Shown here in pieces: positions 8,104 to 15,342 of a stretch of DNA of 50,776 nucleotides. The translations under genes and the position numbers were made by a program. The notes under the pieces were generated by a model. That model was given only the letters and a program-made list of their open reading frames with translations, had not been told where the DNA came from and searched no databases. The stretch is taken from the NCBI GenBank assembly GCA_005786805.1, contig SYCV01000259.1, positions 1-50,776 of the forward strand, given 5' to 3'. The number at the start of each line of letters is the position of its first letter. The first letter of the stretch is position 1. The stretch comes from Planctomycetia bacterium. GTDB taxonomy: Bacteria; Planctomycetota; Planctomycetia; Gemmatales; Gemmataceae.

Positions 8104-9600
8104 TTACTTGCTTTTGGTAGCAGGGGCGGGGGCGGATTTCCCCGAACTGATTTTTTTAGCCCCAAGAAATATGATTGCGCCTATCAGAATCACGAGCGAA
8201 ACACCAAAAAATCCAATTATTGCATAACCAAGCCACTGGTTGCTTTTAACTTTCTTTGCAAGTGGATGCACTGAAAGGATCGGTGCGGGGGCATCAGCAA
8301 TTTGAACTGTTTCCTGCGCCCCTGTGGAACTCGCAAATGGGCTTCCCAAAAATTGGGGAGCAACAGGAACCACATCACCCGTCAGATCCGCAAATTCAGC
8401 CCCCTGCACCACTACGCGTGCCTCGACACTCACATTGAAAGACTGTTTTCCATTCGTGTTAATCGTGACTGTCGCAGTTTCAAGGGTTGAGGGCAAATCA
8501 CTGGCGGACACGGTTATTTTCAAGTAGGCCTTACCACTCTTGAGCACGGGTTTTGCTATCCTTACCCAAGGCTTGTCGGATTTGGCATAGGCGTATGTTG
8601 ACTTTTTCTCATCATTATAAAGCGTGATGGTCTGATCTTTTATTTCACCGGGCTGGAATTCAAAAAGAAGATCGGTCGCACTTATCAAAACCTTGGGCGC
8701 CTTGACATAACCAAGTGCTTCAAAATATTGCTGGATCGCTGCAACCCCTTGTGCGGAAGGCTTGGGCAGGGGGTAGGACCATCCATTCTCCTTGTACCAA
8801 CTCTCAACCGTGCCATTTTCAAACAAAATCGCGGCCCCTGCCGGGTTGGCCTTGGCTTTCTCCGCAAGCTGCCTTGGATTTTTTGCACCCGTGAGCGAAC
8901 CGATCATGAAAGGCTTGGTGGGGATCTCGGCAGTGACCGGCACGATAAGATTTCCACCACTTGTTTCAAAAATTAATTTCCCCTCGACTGTTTTATCGCT
9001 TGTGCGAAGGGAATTGGAGAAAACCGTCATTGGAAGGGGCGCATCCTGGAAAGTGGTGAAACGACTTCTGCTCCTGGGTTTCCCCTCACCAATCGAAAGC
9101 CAGGGAATCCCCTCGATGGAAACACTGCCATACAGGATGCGCCTGCCCTTGTTGCGAATTTTCACGGAGCATTTGATATCTTTGCCCGGCTTTAATGTGC
9201 CAAGGTCCAAGCTTGGAGGATCGACTTCCAGTTCCGCGGGGGGAATGGGTTGGGAGGGAAGCCTTGCAAGAAATTGATCCAAACCCTGGTCAGGGGAGGG
9301 ATGTTTTGCAGACTCTGTAGCGACCATTGCCAAGTCAAGCCGCCCAATCCCACTAAAAAAAGTGCCAAACTCTCCCTTTTTCATCATTTCGAGTGAAATA
9401 GACCAATCCGAAAGAATAGTGCTGGCAAGTTCGTTGAAATTGGAGCAGGACTTTCCAGAGGGGTACCGAATGGGCTTGGGGAAGTTCATTTGCACACCAG
9501 CGGAGGCGTGACCTCTTCCACCAAGTCCTATGCCATCAAAATAACAGAATGAAGCTTCCTCAGGGTTAGCCCGTGAGCAGCGTGAACAAGTTTGAACCAT
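8104..9600 (-). CDS. Zinc-ribbon protein with Ig-like domains and C-terminal membrane anchor
   Basis: The 498-residue protein begins with a short zinc-ribbon motif, CSRC near residue 5 and a single later Cys in EEASFCYFDG, so only three cysteines are obvious. Two beta-rich segments follow. The first is around residues 125-235 (LDLGTLKPGKDIKCSVKIRNKG) and the second around 305-405 (LLFEFQPGEIKDQTITLYNDEKK). Both have the pattern of HYDIN/ASPM-type immunoglobulin-like domains. A single strong membrane segment (about 460-482, YAIIGFFGVSLVILIGAIIF) is followed by a lysine-rich tail. There is no signal peptide. The ribbon and Ig-like parts probably face the cytoplasm with the protein anchored by its tail, or the topology is unusual. 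Function unknown. Confidence 0.82.
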   Translation of the reverse strand: MVQTCSRCSRANPEEASFCYFDGIGLGGRGHASAGVQMNFPKPIRYPSGKSCSNFNELASTILSDWSISLEMMKKGEFGTFFSGIGRLDLAMVATESAKHPSPDQGLDQFLARLPSQPIPPAELEVDPPSLDLGTLKPGKDIKCSVKIRNKGRRILYGSVSIEGIPWLSIGEGKPRSRSRFTTFQDAPLPMTVFSNSLRTSDKTVEGKLIFETSGGNLIVPVTAEIPTKPFMIGSLTGAKNPRQLAEKAKANPAGAAILFENGTVESWYKENGWSYPLPKPSAQGVAAIQQYFEALGYVKAPKVLISATDLLFEFQPGEIKDQTITLYNDEKKSTYAYAKSDKPWVRIAKPVLKSGKAYLKITVSASDLPSTLETATVTINTNGKQSFNVSVEARVVVQGAEFADLTGDVVPVAPQFLGSPFASSTGAQETVQIADAPAPILSVHPLAKKVKSNQWLGYAIIGFFGVSLVILIGAIIFLGAKKISSGKSAPAPATKSK

Positions 9601-9668
9601 GGCCCCATATTAGGGGGAATTAAATTGGATTGCAACCCGTTGAAAAAGATCTTTTACCAAGCAGGGAA

Positions 9669-10379
9669 TTATTTCTGAGGCATGCTTTTATTGATTTCTT
9701 CCAGAACAGCTTTCAGTGCTGCGACATCGGTCTTTGCGGTGGTTTCGAAGTTGCGAGTCACGCCATTTTGTGTGGGGTCTTTGACTGCGCAATAAAATTT
9801 CCAATCTCCGGTTTGAGGGCTATAGTCCAGCCTTTGCCAAGCCAGGCCACGGGTGGAAAGTTGCTGCATCAAGGATCGAAATTCCTCTGGCGAACCAAAT
9901 TGGCTGTTTGCCGCACCCACACCCGCATTGGCAGTAGCATTTACTGGTGTAACATTGGACCGGGTTGGGTCCAATGTGGAAAAATTTCCGGTGGCTAAAG
10001 CCGCGGGGCTGGTTGAAGAAGTAGGCGAGGGAAGATTGGGAACTCCATTGTTTGGATTATTGAAATTACCCGCAAGCCCCGTATTTTGCACAGGCATCCG
10101 ATTTAATGGTATTCCCCCACCAAGCAAAGGATCTTTATCCGAAACCGGGGATCCAAAGTTCAAGGGGTTGGTTGGAGCTTGGGGAGTAACTGCATTTGGC
10201 GGGGGTGCAGCACTATTGTTACCGGGAAGCGGGCTAAAAAACTTATCCAGGGAACTTCCTCCGGAATTACTTCCCGTATTTTGACACCCCACCACAAAAC
10301 TTAAAAGGATTCCAAAAGCCGTTTGCTTGAGCCCGGGGCGTTTGAGCAACATCATTTTTGCCTTGTTTTTTAATGTCAT
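9669..10379 (-). CDS. Predicted lipoprotein, proline/asparagine-rich
   Basis: The start is fixed by AAGGAG six bases before the ATG. A basic n-region, a hydrophobic core and the lipobox FVVGC (cysteine near residue 32) predict lipid anchoring after export. The next 130 residues are low-complexity, rich in Pro, Asn, Gly and Ser, and look like a flexible stalk. The last 75 residues are a compact domain (EEFRSLMQQLSTRGLAWQRLDYSPQTGDWKFYCAV) with no family I can name. It sits 68 bases beyond the start of the zinc-ribbon gene on the same strand and may be co-transcribed with it. Confidence 0.8.
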   Translation of the reverse strand: MTLKNKAKMMLLKRPGLKQTAFGILLSFVVGCQNTGSNSGGSSLDKFFSPLPGNNSAAPPPNAVTPQAPTNPLNFGSPVSDKDPLLGGGIPLNRMPVQNTGLAGNFNNPNNGVPNLPSPTSSTSPAALATGNFSTLDPTRSNVTPVNATANAGVGAANSQFGSPEEFRSLMQQLSTRGLAWQRLDYSPQTGDWKFYCAVKDPTQNGVTRNFETTAKTDVAALKAVLEEINKSMPQK

Positions 10380-10507
10380 GGAAGGCTCCTTACTCCTTGA
10401 CTACCGCTTTCCACCAACTATTCTGCCTAATATGCCTGCTTTTTCATGATTTTGTCACTATCTTGTACTTAAGTCGGTGGAAATAACAAACCCTAGGAAT
10501 CCATGCA

Positions 10508-11566
10508 ATGCCATCTTTTAAAATTGCGGTTATCGGCGGTGATGGGATCGGACCTGAAGTCATTGACCAGGCTGTTCGAGTTTTGGAGGTTGCGACTTCC
10601 AAGGCAAACGCCTCATTCACCTGGAACAAACTCCCTTGGTCCGCGATTAATTACGAAAAGACCGGGGTAATGGTACCCGATGACGGATGGGACCTTCTAA
10701 AAAAGCATGATGCAATTTTTCTCGGAGCCGTTGGGCATCCTTCCGTCTCAGACCATATTCCCGTTCATGGGCTGCTGCTTCCCATGCGCAGAATGTTTGA
10801 TCAGTATGTGAATCTCAGGCCATCTTACCTTTATGCCGGAGTTGATTCCCCGCTTCGGGACAAGGCCCCGGGATCGATTGATATCCTTTTCTTCCGTGAA
10901 AACACTGAAGGAGAATATGCCCCCATAGGTGGCAGGCTTTACACCGGTTTTCCCGAAGAAATCGCGATTCAGACCAACACCTTCACACGCAAGGGTTGTG
11001 AAAGGATCATTCGTGCAGCTTTTAATGCCGCGCGAAATCGCCCCCGAAAGAAAGTCACATCCATAACCAAGTCCAACGCCCAGACTTTTGGCATGGTATT
11101 GTGGGATGAGTGCTTCAAGCGAGTTGCATCCGAGTTCAAAGATGTCAACGCTTCCTCCCTGCTGGTCGATGCCGCGGCCATGGATCTTGTACGCAAGCCA
11201 GAACACTTTGATGTGATCGTGGCAAGCAATCTGTTTGGCGACATCCTGACCGACCTAGCCGCCATTGTGACGGGAACCATCGGGCTGGCTTCCAGCGGGA
11301 ATATCAATCCAGACAGGACCTTCCCCAGCATGTTTGAACCGGTTCATGGATCGGCACCTGATATCGCTGGCAAAGGCATGGCAAACCCGATGGCAGCAGT
11401 GCTTTCAGGCGCCCTTATGCTTGAACACCTTGGATTGAAGGATGCCGCCAACAATGTGAACCAGGCGGTGGCAAAGGTCTTGAAGGCGGGCGCCCCAAGA
11501 ACGCCAGACCTGGGCGGCAAAGCCTCCACCAAGGAAATCACTGACGCGATCCTTGCAGCCCTTTAA
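10508..11566 (+). CDS. Tartrate / D-malate dehydrogenase-type beta-decarboxylating dehydrogenase
   Basis: This 352-residue enzyme belongs to the isocitrate/isopropylmalate dehydrogenase family, which oxidises and decarboxylates 2-hydroxyacids with NAD and a divalent metal. GGDGIGPEV opens the fold. FDQYVNLRP, ENTEGEY, ITKSNA and SNLFGDILTDLAA cover the substrate, catalytic and metal-binding regions. FEPVHGSAPDIAGKGMANPM forms the cofactor region. The pattern is closer to TtuC/DmlA than to LeuB. For example, GHPSVSDHIPVHGLLLPMRRMFD matches the tartrate/D-malate group, where LeuB has its own specificity loop. The substrate cannot be fixed by eye; D-malate, tartrate and isopropylmalate all remain possible. 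It is monocistronic with its own terminator. Confidence 0.88.
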   Translation: MPSFKIAVIGGDGIGPEVIDQAVRVLEVATSKANASFTWNKLPWSAINYEKTGVMVPDDGWDLLKKHDAIFLGAVGHPSVSDHIPVHGLLLPMRRMFDQYVNLRPSYLYAGVDSPLRDKAPGSIDILFFRENTEGEYAPIGGRLYTGFPEEIAIQTNTFTRKGCERIIRAAFNAARNRPRKKVTSITKSNAQTFGMVLWDECFKRVASEFKDVNASSLLVDAAAMDLVRKPEHFDVIVASNLFGDILTDLAAIVTGTIGLASSGNINPDRTFPSMFEPVHGSAPDIAGKGMANPMAAVLSGALMLEHLGLKDAANNVNQAVAKVLKAGAPRTPDLGGKASTKEITDAILAAL

Positions 11567-11597
11567 CAAGCTCGTGTTGATTTCCAAAATCGAAAAG

Positions 11598-11637
11598 AAA
11601 GCCCTTCTTGCATGCAAGTGGGGCTTTTATTTTTTAC
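11598..11637 (+). terminator. Bidirectional-looking terminator after the dehydrogenase
   Basis: An outer stem AAAGCCC/GGGCTTT (11598-11604 with 11621-11627) encloses a perfect 12-base palindrome CTTGCATGCAAG. TTTATTTTTT follows on the plus strand, and an A-rich left flank could serve the opposite strand. The right side overlaps the last codons of the convergent subtilase gene. Confidence 0.82.
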
Positions 11638-12583
11638 CCTTTGAAAAAACATGGTCCAATGCCGCTAGTAAATCCAACCTGTGAAAGTCCATGTCTGATT
11701 GCGAATCGTGCACCCTTACCCCGGTTTTTCTCATGATTGCCAACATTGCCTCAGGGAGATTTTCCCCATCTGACTTCCAATCATAGCCGCTTTTTTCAAT
11801 TCCCTCGCGCAACAGCATCACTGCCCCGCAAGCGATGGCATTCGATGAGCTTGTGGCACTGGCGGGAACCAATAGGTCAACCTTGGCACTTCGGTCCAGA
11901 TAAACCTGATCTTTTTCAGGTTTGACTGCACCTATCGCGAAACAATCGGGCTGGCAGGCGGGCCAGGATATACCCTTGGTGTAATTGTGATTCCCGGTGG
12001 GCGCGCTTACCCAGACATTTTGTTTTCGCAACGCCCTGAGCTTTTCATCAATTGCACTTTTAAAAGGTCCTGCATGCTCCTTGTCATCCACCGGCGCGAG
12101 ATTTACCGTCGTTATCCTGTACTTTTCATGATTCTCCAAAACCCACTGCAGGGCGGGAGCAAGGCTTTTGTCATCACGGACATCGCAATGGCAACATTCA
12201 AGACCTCTAATTACCGCAATCTGGTTGTTGAATGCCACGCCACGCTTGCCATTGTAATTAACCGAGGAGGGGATACCGATCGTGGATCCATGGTACCCCT
12301 TCCCTTCATGCCTGGGATCATTGTCACCATCCACGCTGTCATATGTGACCAAGACCTTGGGTCGCCCCTCATCCCTGGTGTTCCACTCGGGCATGGACAA
12401 CTTGCAACCATCATCCACCAGTGCAAGAGTCTGCCCCTTTCCAAAACTCAAGATTGATGCATATTTTTCCCAAGACTGTGTGATCCGGGCAAATTTGAAC
12501 TCGGTGGGAAGCACCGGTTCTTCTGAAAAAACGATGCCAGCAAGGAACACCACAGAAATCACAGGAAAAAGCAAATGCTTCAT
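11627..12583 (-). CDS. Divergent exported subtilisin-like (S8) protease
   Basis: A signal peptide (cleavage near IVFS-EEP) leads into a 318-residue protein whose spaced motifs fit the subtilase triad. They are Asp57 in ALVDDGC, His98 in GKGYHGSTIGI and Ser245 in ATSSSNAIACG. The oxyanion Asn198 lies in PTGNHN. All are degenerate compared with the usual DTGV, HGTHVAG and GTSMATPHVAG, yet the key residues remain. Activity is therefore plausible but unproven. Cysteines are unusually frequent (ECCHCD near 129-134), which suggests disulfides after export. The gene lies 13 bases downstream of the methyltransferase on the same strand. Confidence 0.82.
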   Translation of the reverse strand: MKHLLFPVISVVFLAGIVFSEEPVLPTEFKFARITQSWEKYASILSFGKGQTLALVDDGCKLSMPEWNTRDEGRPKVLVTYDSVDGDNDPRHEGKGYHGSTIGIPSSVNYNGKRGVAFNNQIAVIRGLECCHCDVRDDKSLAPALQWVLENHEKYRITTVNLAPVDDKEHAGPFKSAIDEKLRALRKQNVWVSAPTGNHNYTKGISWPACQPDCFAIGAVKPEKDQVYLDRSAKVDLLVPASATSSSNAIACGAVMLLREGIEKSGYDWKSDGENLPEAMLAIMRKTGVRVHDSQSDMDFHRLDLLAALDHVFSKGKK

Positions 12584-12596
12584 TTTCTCGCCCCTA

Positions 12597-13595
12597 TTAA
12601 ACGCTAACAGCTTCGATTATGGAATTTAGGCCCCCGGTAGGTATCACTCTCTGGATATGCAGTCCACTTTTAGTGAACAAGGATTTATATTCCACCAGGG
12701 TTCTCTCGATTCCACCCGGTATTCCCATCATGATCCAGTCAAACATTTTGCCGGGATGAGGAGTATTGCCCTCTGGTAACACGGCTTCAATCATCAACAC
12801 CTTGCCCTGATCGGGAAGCATTTTCCTGATATTCCCAAGGATCAACACACTTTTTTCATCATCCCAGTCATGGATGATATGCCTGAGCAGGTAGGCATCA
12901 GCATGTACTGTGACTTCCTCAAAAAAATCCCCAGAGACAATCCTGCAGCGATCCATCGATCTGTTTTCAGATGAGGCAGCGGCAACATGCGGTAAATCAA
13001 AAAGAATGCCTTGCACCAGGGGATGCTTGTTGAGAATTGCCAAGAGCATGCTGCCATTGCCACCCCCGATATCAGCAACTGTCTTAAAACTGGAAAAGTC
13101 ATAGGAATCAAGGATCTGCCTGGACTCACTGCCATGAATACTTTCCATGGCCTTGTCAAAAATCCTTGCGGATGCCGGGTGGTTTTTAAGGTAATCAAAA
13201 ATCGGGGCGCCATGGGCGATTTCATAGGCGCATTTACCCGTGCGGACATTATCAATCATGTGAGATGAGGCGAGGTAATGTTCCGACCCGGACATGACGG
13301 CCATCGCATACTGGCTTCCGGGGATGTCGGAACGAAGCTGGTTGGCCCGTGGGGTTAGAATAAACGAACCATTCTCATCCTCGGCAAAAACCTCCTCGGA
13401 AGCTAGGTATCGCATGAGCCTGTAAAGTGATCTTTCATGAGTGCTGGTTTTTTTGGCGAGGTCGCTGGTGGTCTGAGGGCCATCGCGGAAAATTATGTCC
13501 GCCAGATTCAATTGTGCGGCACAATAAAGCGCCTGGGACAACCAATACCCGTAAACTTTTTCCCTCATCCAAACCTCGGGACTTTTGAGTTCCAT
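12597..13595 (-). CDS. SAM-dependent O-methyltransferase (plant COMT / AcsF-like fold)
   Basis: The 332-residue protein has an N-terminal winged-helix dimerisation domain (LADIIFRDGPQTTSDLAKKT with LYRLMRYLAS). A Rossmann methyltransferase domain follows, with the SAM motif VADIGGGNGSML near residue 161. The HIIHDWDDEK stretch holds the catalytic-base histidine, as in hydroxyneurosporene and caffeate O-methyltransferases. The acceptor is likely a small hydroxylated, possibly aromatic or polyketide-like, molecule (inference). I chose the second ATG at 13595 because AAGGA sits six bases before it; the ATG two codons upstream touches the ribosome site. No biosynthetic partner enzymes are nearby. 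Confidence 0.85.
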   Translation of the reverse strand: MELKSPEVWMREKVYGYWLSQALYCAAQLNLADIIFRDGPQTTSDLAKKTSTHERSLYRLMRYLASEEVFAEDENGSFILTPRANQLRSDIPGSQYAMAVMSGSEHYLASSHMIDNVRTGKCAYEIAHGAPIFDYLKNHPASARIFDKAMESIHGSESRQILDSYDFSSFKTVADIGGGNGSMLLAILNKHPLVQGILFDLPHVAAASSENRSMDRCRIVSGDFFEEVTVHADAYLLRHIIHDWDDEKSVLILGNIRKMLPDQGKVLMIEAVLPEGNTPHPGKMFDWIMMGIPGGIERTLVEYKSLFTKSGLHIQRVIPTGGLNSIIEAVSV

Positions 13596-13682
13596 GTTCA
13601 TTCCTTCAGTGGGTTGATTGGCAAAATGTCATCGTATCCAATACAAAGTCTATTTGAATATTTGAAGCTGCCTGTAAAAATT

Positions 13683-14600
13683 ATGACAAATTCAGAAAAA
13701 TCGCAATCTGACATGCGGGTTGGAATGATATGGGCCGTGGGTGCCTATGCATTCTGGGGATCGATGCCGCTTTATGTTTGGCTTGTGAAATCCGTTGAAC
13801 CGCTTGAAATTCTAAGCCATCGTGTGGCCTGGTCGGCGGTGCTGATGCTTTGCATCGTTCATTTCCAGGGAAAATGGGACCTTGTAAAAAAATTATTCAG
13901 CACTCCCCGTGTGCTATTCGGCCTGATGGGAAGTTCGATCCTGGTTGGAATCAACTGGGGAATATATATTTATGCCGCCGCGAATTCACAAGTTCTGCAA
14001 ACCAGCCTTGGATATTTTTTCCTGCCCTTGTTAAGCATTCTTTTTGGCATGGTTTTATTCAAGGAAAGACTCAGGTTTATGCAATGGGTCGCCCTTGGGG
14101 TCGCCACCATCGCGATAGGGCTGAGAATTCACCTGGAGGGAAACCTCCCATGGATTTCTTTGGGTGTGGCTTTTTCATTTTGTTTTTATGGCGTCCTCAG
14201 GAAAATCATTCCGGTTGACGCCACTGTTGGGTTATTTTTTGAAACCCTGTTTCTTCTGCCACTTGCTGTGGCAGCGCTGGTTTTCTGGTGGCTCGAGGGA
14301 ACCAACGACTTTGGGCATTCATGGCACATGGACACCTCACTTGCCCTCAGCGGTGTCGTCACCGTGATCCCACTTTACTGCTTTGGCAAGGCGGCAAGGT
14401 TGGTGCCATTATCTGTGATGGGATTCATGCAATACTTTTCACCCTGCATCCAGATGCTATTGGGAATTTACCTTTTTAATGAATCCTTCTCTCCGGAAAA
14501 ACAAGCCAGCTTCTATCTAATCTGGGTAGCTTTGGCCATTTTCTCATTCGATTCCTACTATCAAAACCAATTGACACAAAAAAAAGATGCCCACGCATGA
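13683..14600 (+). CDS. rarD: EamA-family transporter, RarD type
   Basis: This is an inner-membrane permease of about 305 residues with some ten hydrophobic segments in the two-fold EamA repeat. The first segment reads GMIWAVGAYAFWGSMPLYVWLV, followed by EILSHRVAWS. That matches RarD, where AYFIWGIAPAYFKL and EILTHRVIWS occur at the same positions. RarD was named for chloramphenicol resistance, but its natural substrate is unsettled. A start at 13683 gives the family's usual length. Earlier in-frame codons would add an N-terminal stretch that runs into the promoter region shared with the divergent methyltransferase. Confidence 0.85.
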   Translation: MTNSEKSQSDMRVGMIWAVGAYAFWGSMPLYVWLVKSVEPLEILSHRVAWSAVLMLCIVHFQGKWDLVKKLFSTPRVLFGLMGSSILVGINWGIYIYAAANSQVLQTSLGYFFLPLLSILFGMVLFKERLRFMQWVALGVATIAIGLRIHLEGNLPWISLGVAFSFCFYGVLRKIIPVDATVGLFFETLFLLPLAVAALVFWWLEGTNDFGHSWHMDTSLALSGVVTVIPLYCFGKAARLVPLSVMGFMQYFSPCIQMLLGIYLFNESFSPEKQASFYLIWVALAIFSFDSYYQNQLTQKKDAHA

Positions 14601-14610
14601 TGGGCATCTT
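14578..14610 (-). terminator. Terminator of the glutathione peroxidase gene, inside the rarD end
   Basis: A perfect 10-base stem AAGATGCCCA/TGGGCATCTT (14584-14593 with 14601-14610) has a 7-base loop. On the minus strand it is followed by a run of eight Ts in total. It lies 26 bases past the peroxidase stop codon. The hairpin overlaps the last codons of the convergent rarD gene, and rarD's stop codon falls in the loop. Confidence 0.88.
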
Positions 14611-14635
14611 CTGCATCAAGATATATGCTTCGCTA

Positions 14636-15202
14636 TTACTTTTTAAGAGCGGTTTGAATGGCACCAACCAAACCCGCGTCCTCCAGTTCCACATCCGACT
14701 CAAATCTTCCCAAAACCTCACCATTTTTCCCAATAAGAAACTTGGTGAAATTCCACTTCACATCACCAGCGGACTTTGGATTTGTCTCCTTGGAAGTAAG
14801 GTGCTTGTAAAGGGGTGAAGCACCCGCTCCTTTGACCATTTGTTTTTCCAGCACGGGAAAGGTAACTCCATAATTTGTTTTGCAGAACTTGGCGATTTCA
14901 TCATTTGAACCAGGTTCCTGACCGCCAAATTCATTGCTTGGCACACCTAGCACCACAAAACCATCCTTGCCAAACTTTTCATAAATTCCCTGCATTCCCT
15001 TGTATTGGCTTGTGTATCCACAAGCACTGGCAACATTTACAACCAAAACGACTTTGCCCTTCAGGGTGCTTAAATCCAGTTCTTTTCCATCCAAAGTCTT
15101 GGTTTTATAATTTAAAGGGGTTGTCACATCAGCTCCTTTTTCAGCATATATGGGCGAAACCATTAGGCATAAGGCAGTTACAAATCCAATTACACGGCTC
15201 AT
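14636..15202 (-). CDS. Exported glutathione peroxidase-family (thiol) peroxidase
   Basis: This family reduces hydroperoxides with a peroxidatic cysteine in a thioredoxin fold. The 188-residue protein has a signal peptide (cleavage near IYA-EKG), so it acts outside the cytoplasm. Catalytic residues are in order: Cys61 in NVASACGYTSQY, Gln95 in FGGQEP, and Trp150-Asn151 in VKWNFTKFL. A second cysteine, Cys107 in KFCKTNYG, is the resolving position seen in thioredoxin-dependent members. The physiological reductant is therefore probably a thioredoxin-like protein rather than glutathione (inference). It is monocistronic and divergent from lepA. Confidence 0.93.
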   Translation of the reverse strand: MSRVIGFVTALCLMVSPIYAEKGADVTTPLNYKTKTLDGKELDLSTLKGKVVLVVNVASACGYTSQYKGMQGIYEKFGKDGFVVLGVPSNEFGGQEPGSNDEIAKFCKTNYGVTFPVLEKQMVKGAGASPLYKHLTSKETNPKSAGDVKWNFTKFLIGKNGEVLGRFESDVELEDAGLVGAIQTALKK

Positions 15203-15251
15203 TAGTAGACTCCTGTTTGGTGTTAAGACCCAAGTTTTCTAAAATAAATTT

Positions 15252-15304
15252 AACTGGGACTATGGGTTGTTCCATAATCCAGTTTACTGTTACTATAGTA
15301 TAGT
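15252..15304. promoter_or_regulatory. Palindromes in the divergent gpx-lepA spacer
   Basis: The 140-base spacer holds a hairpin-forming repeat, AACTGG...TATGG / CCATA...CCAGTT (15252-15284), and a 13-base perfect palindrome ACTATAGTATAGT (15292-15304) some 38 bases before lepA. The latter overlaps TATAGT, a plausible -10 hexamer for lepA. Either could be an operator shared by the two divergent genes; no regulator is known. Confidence 0.35.
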
Positions 15305-15342
15305 CTTTATATCATCATCAGTTACAGCGAAAGTTTTTCATT

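Noticed and set aside
10508-11566. 3-isopropylmalate dehydrogenase (LeuB)
   Set aside because: The sequence between the metal and cofactor motifs, and the missing leu neighbours, fit the tartrate/D-malate group better.
13437-13682. N-terminal extension of the RarD-like permease
   Set aside because: It overlaps the divergent methyltransferase gene and exceeds the family length.
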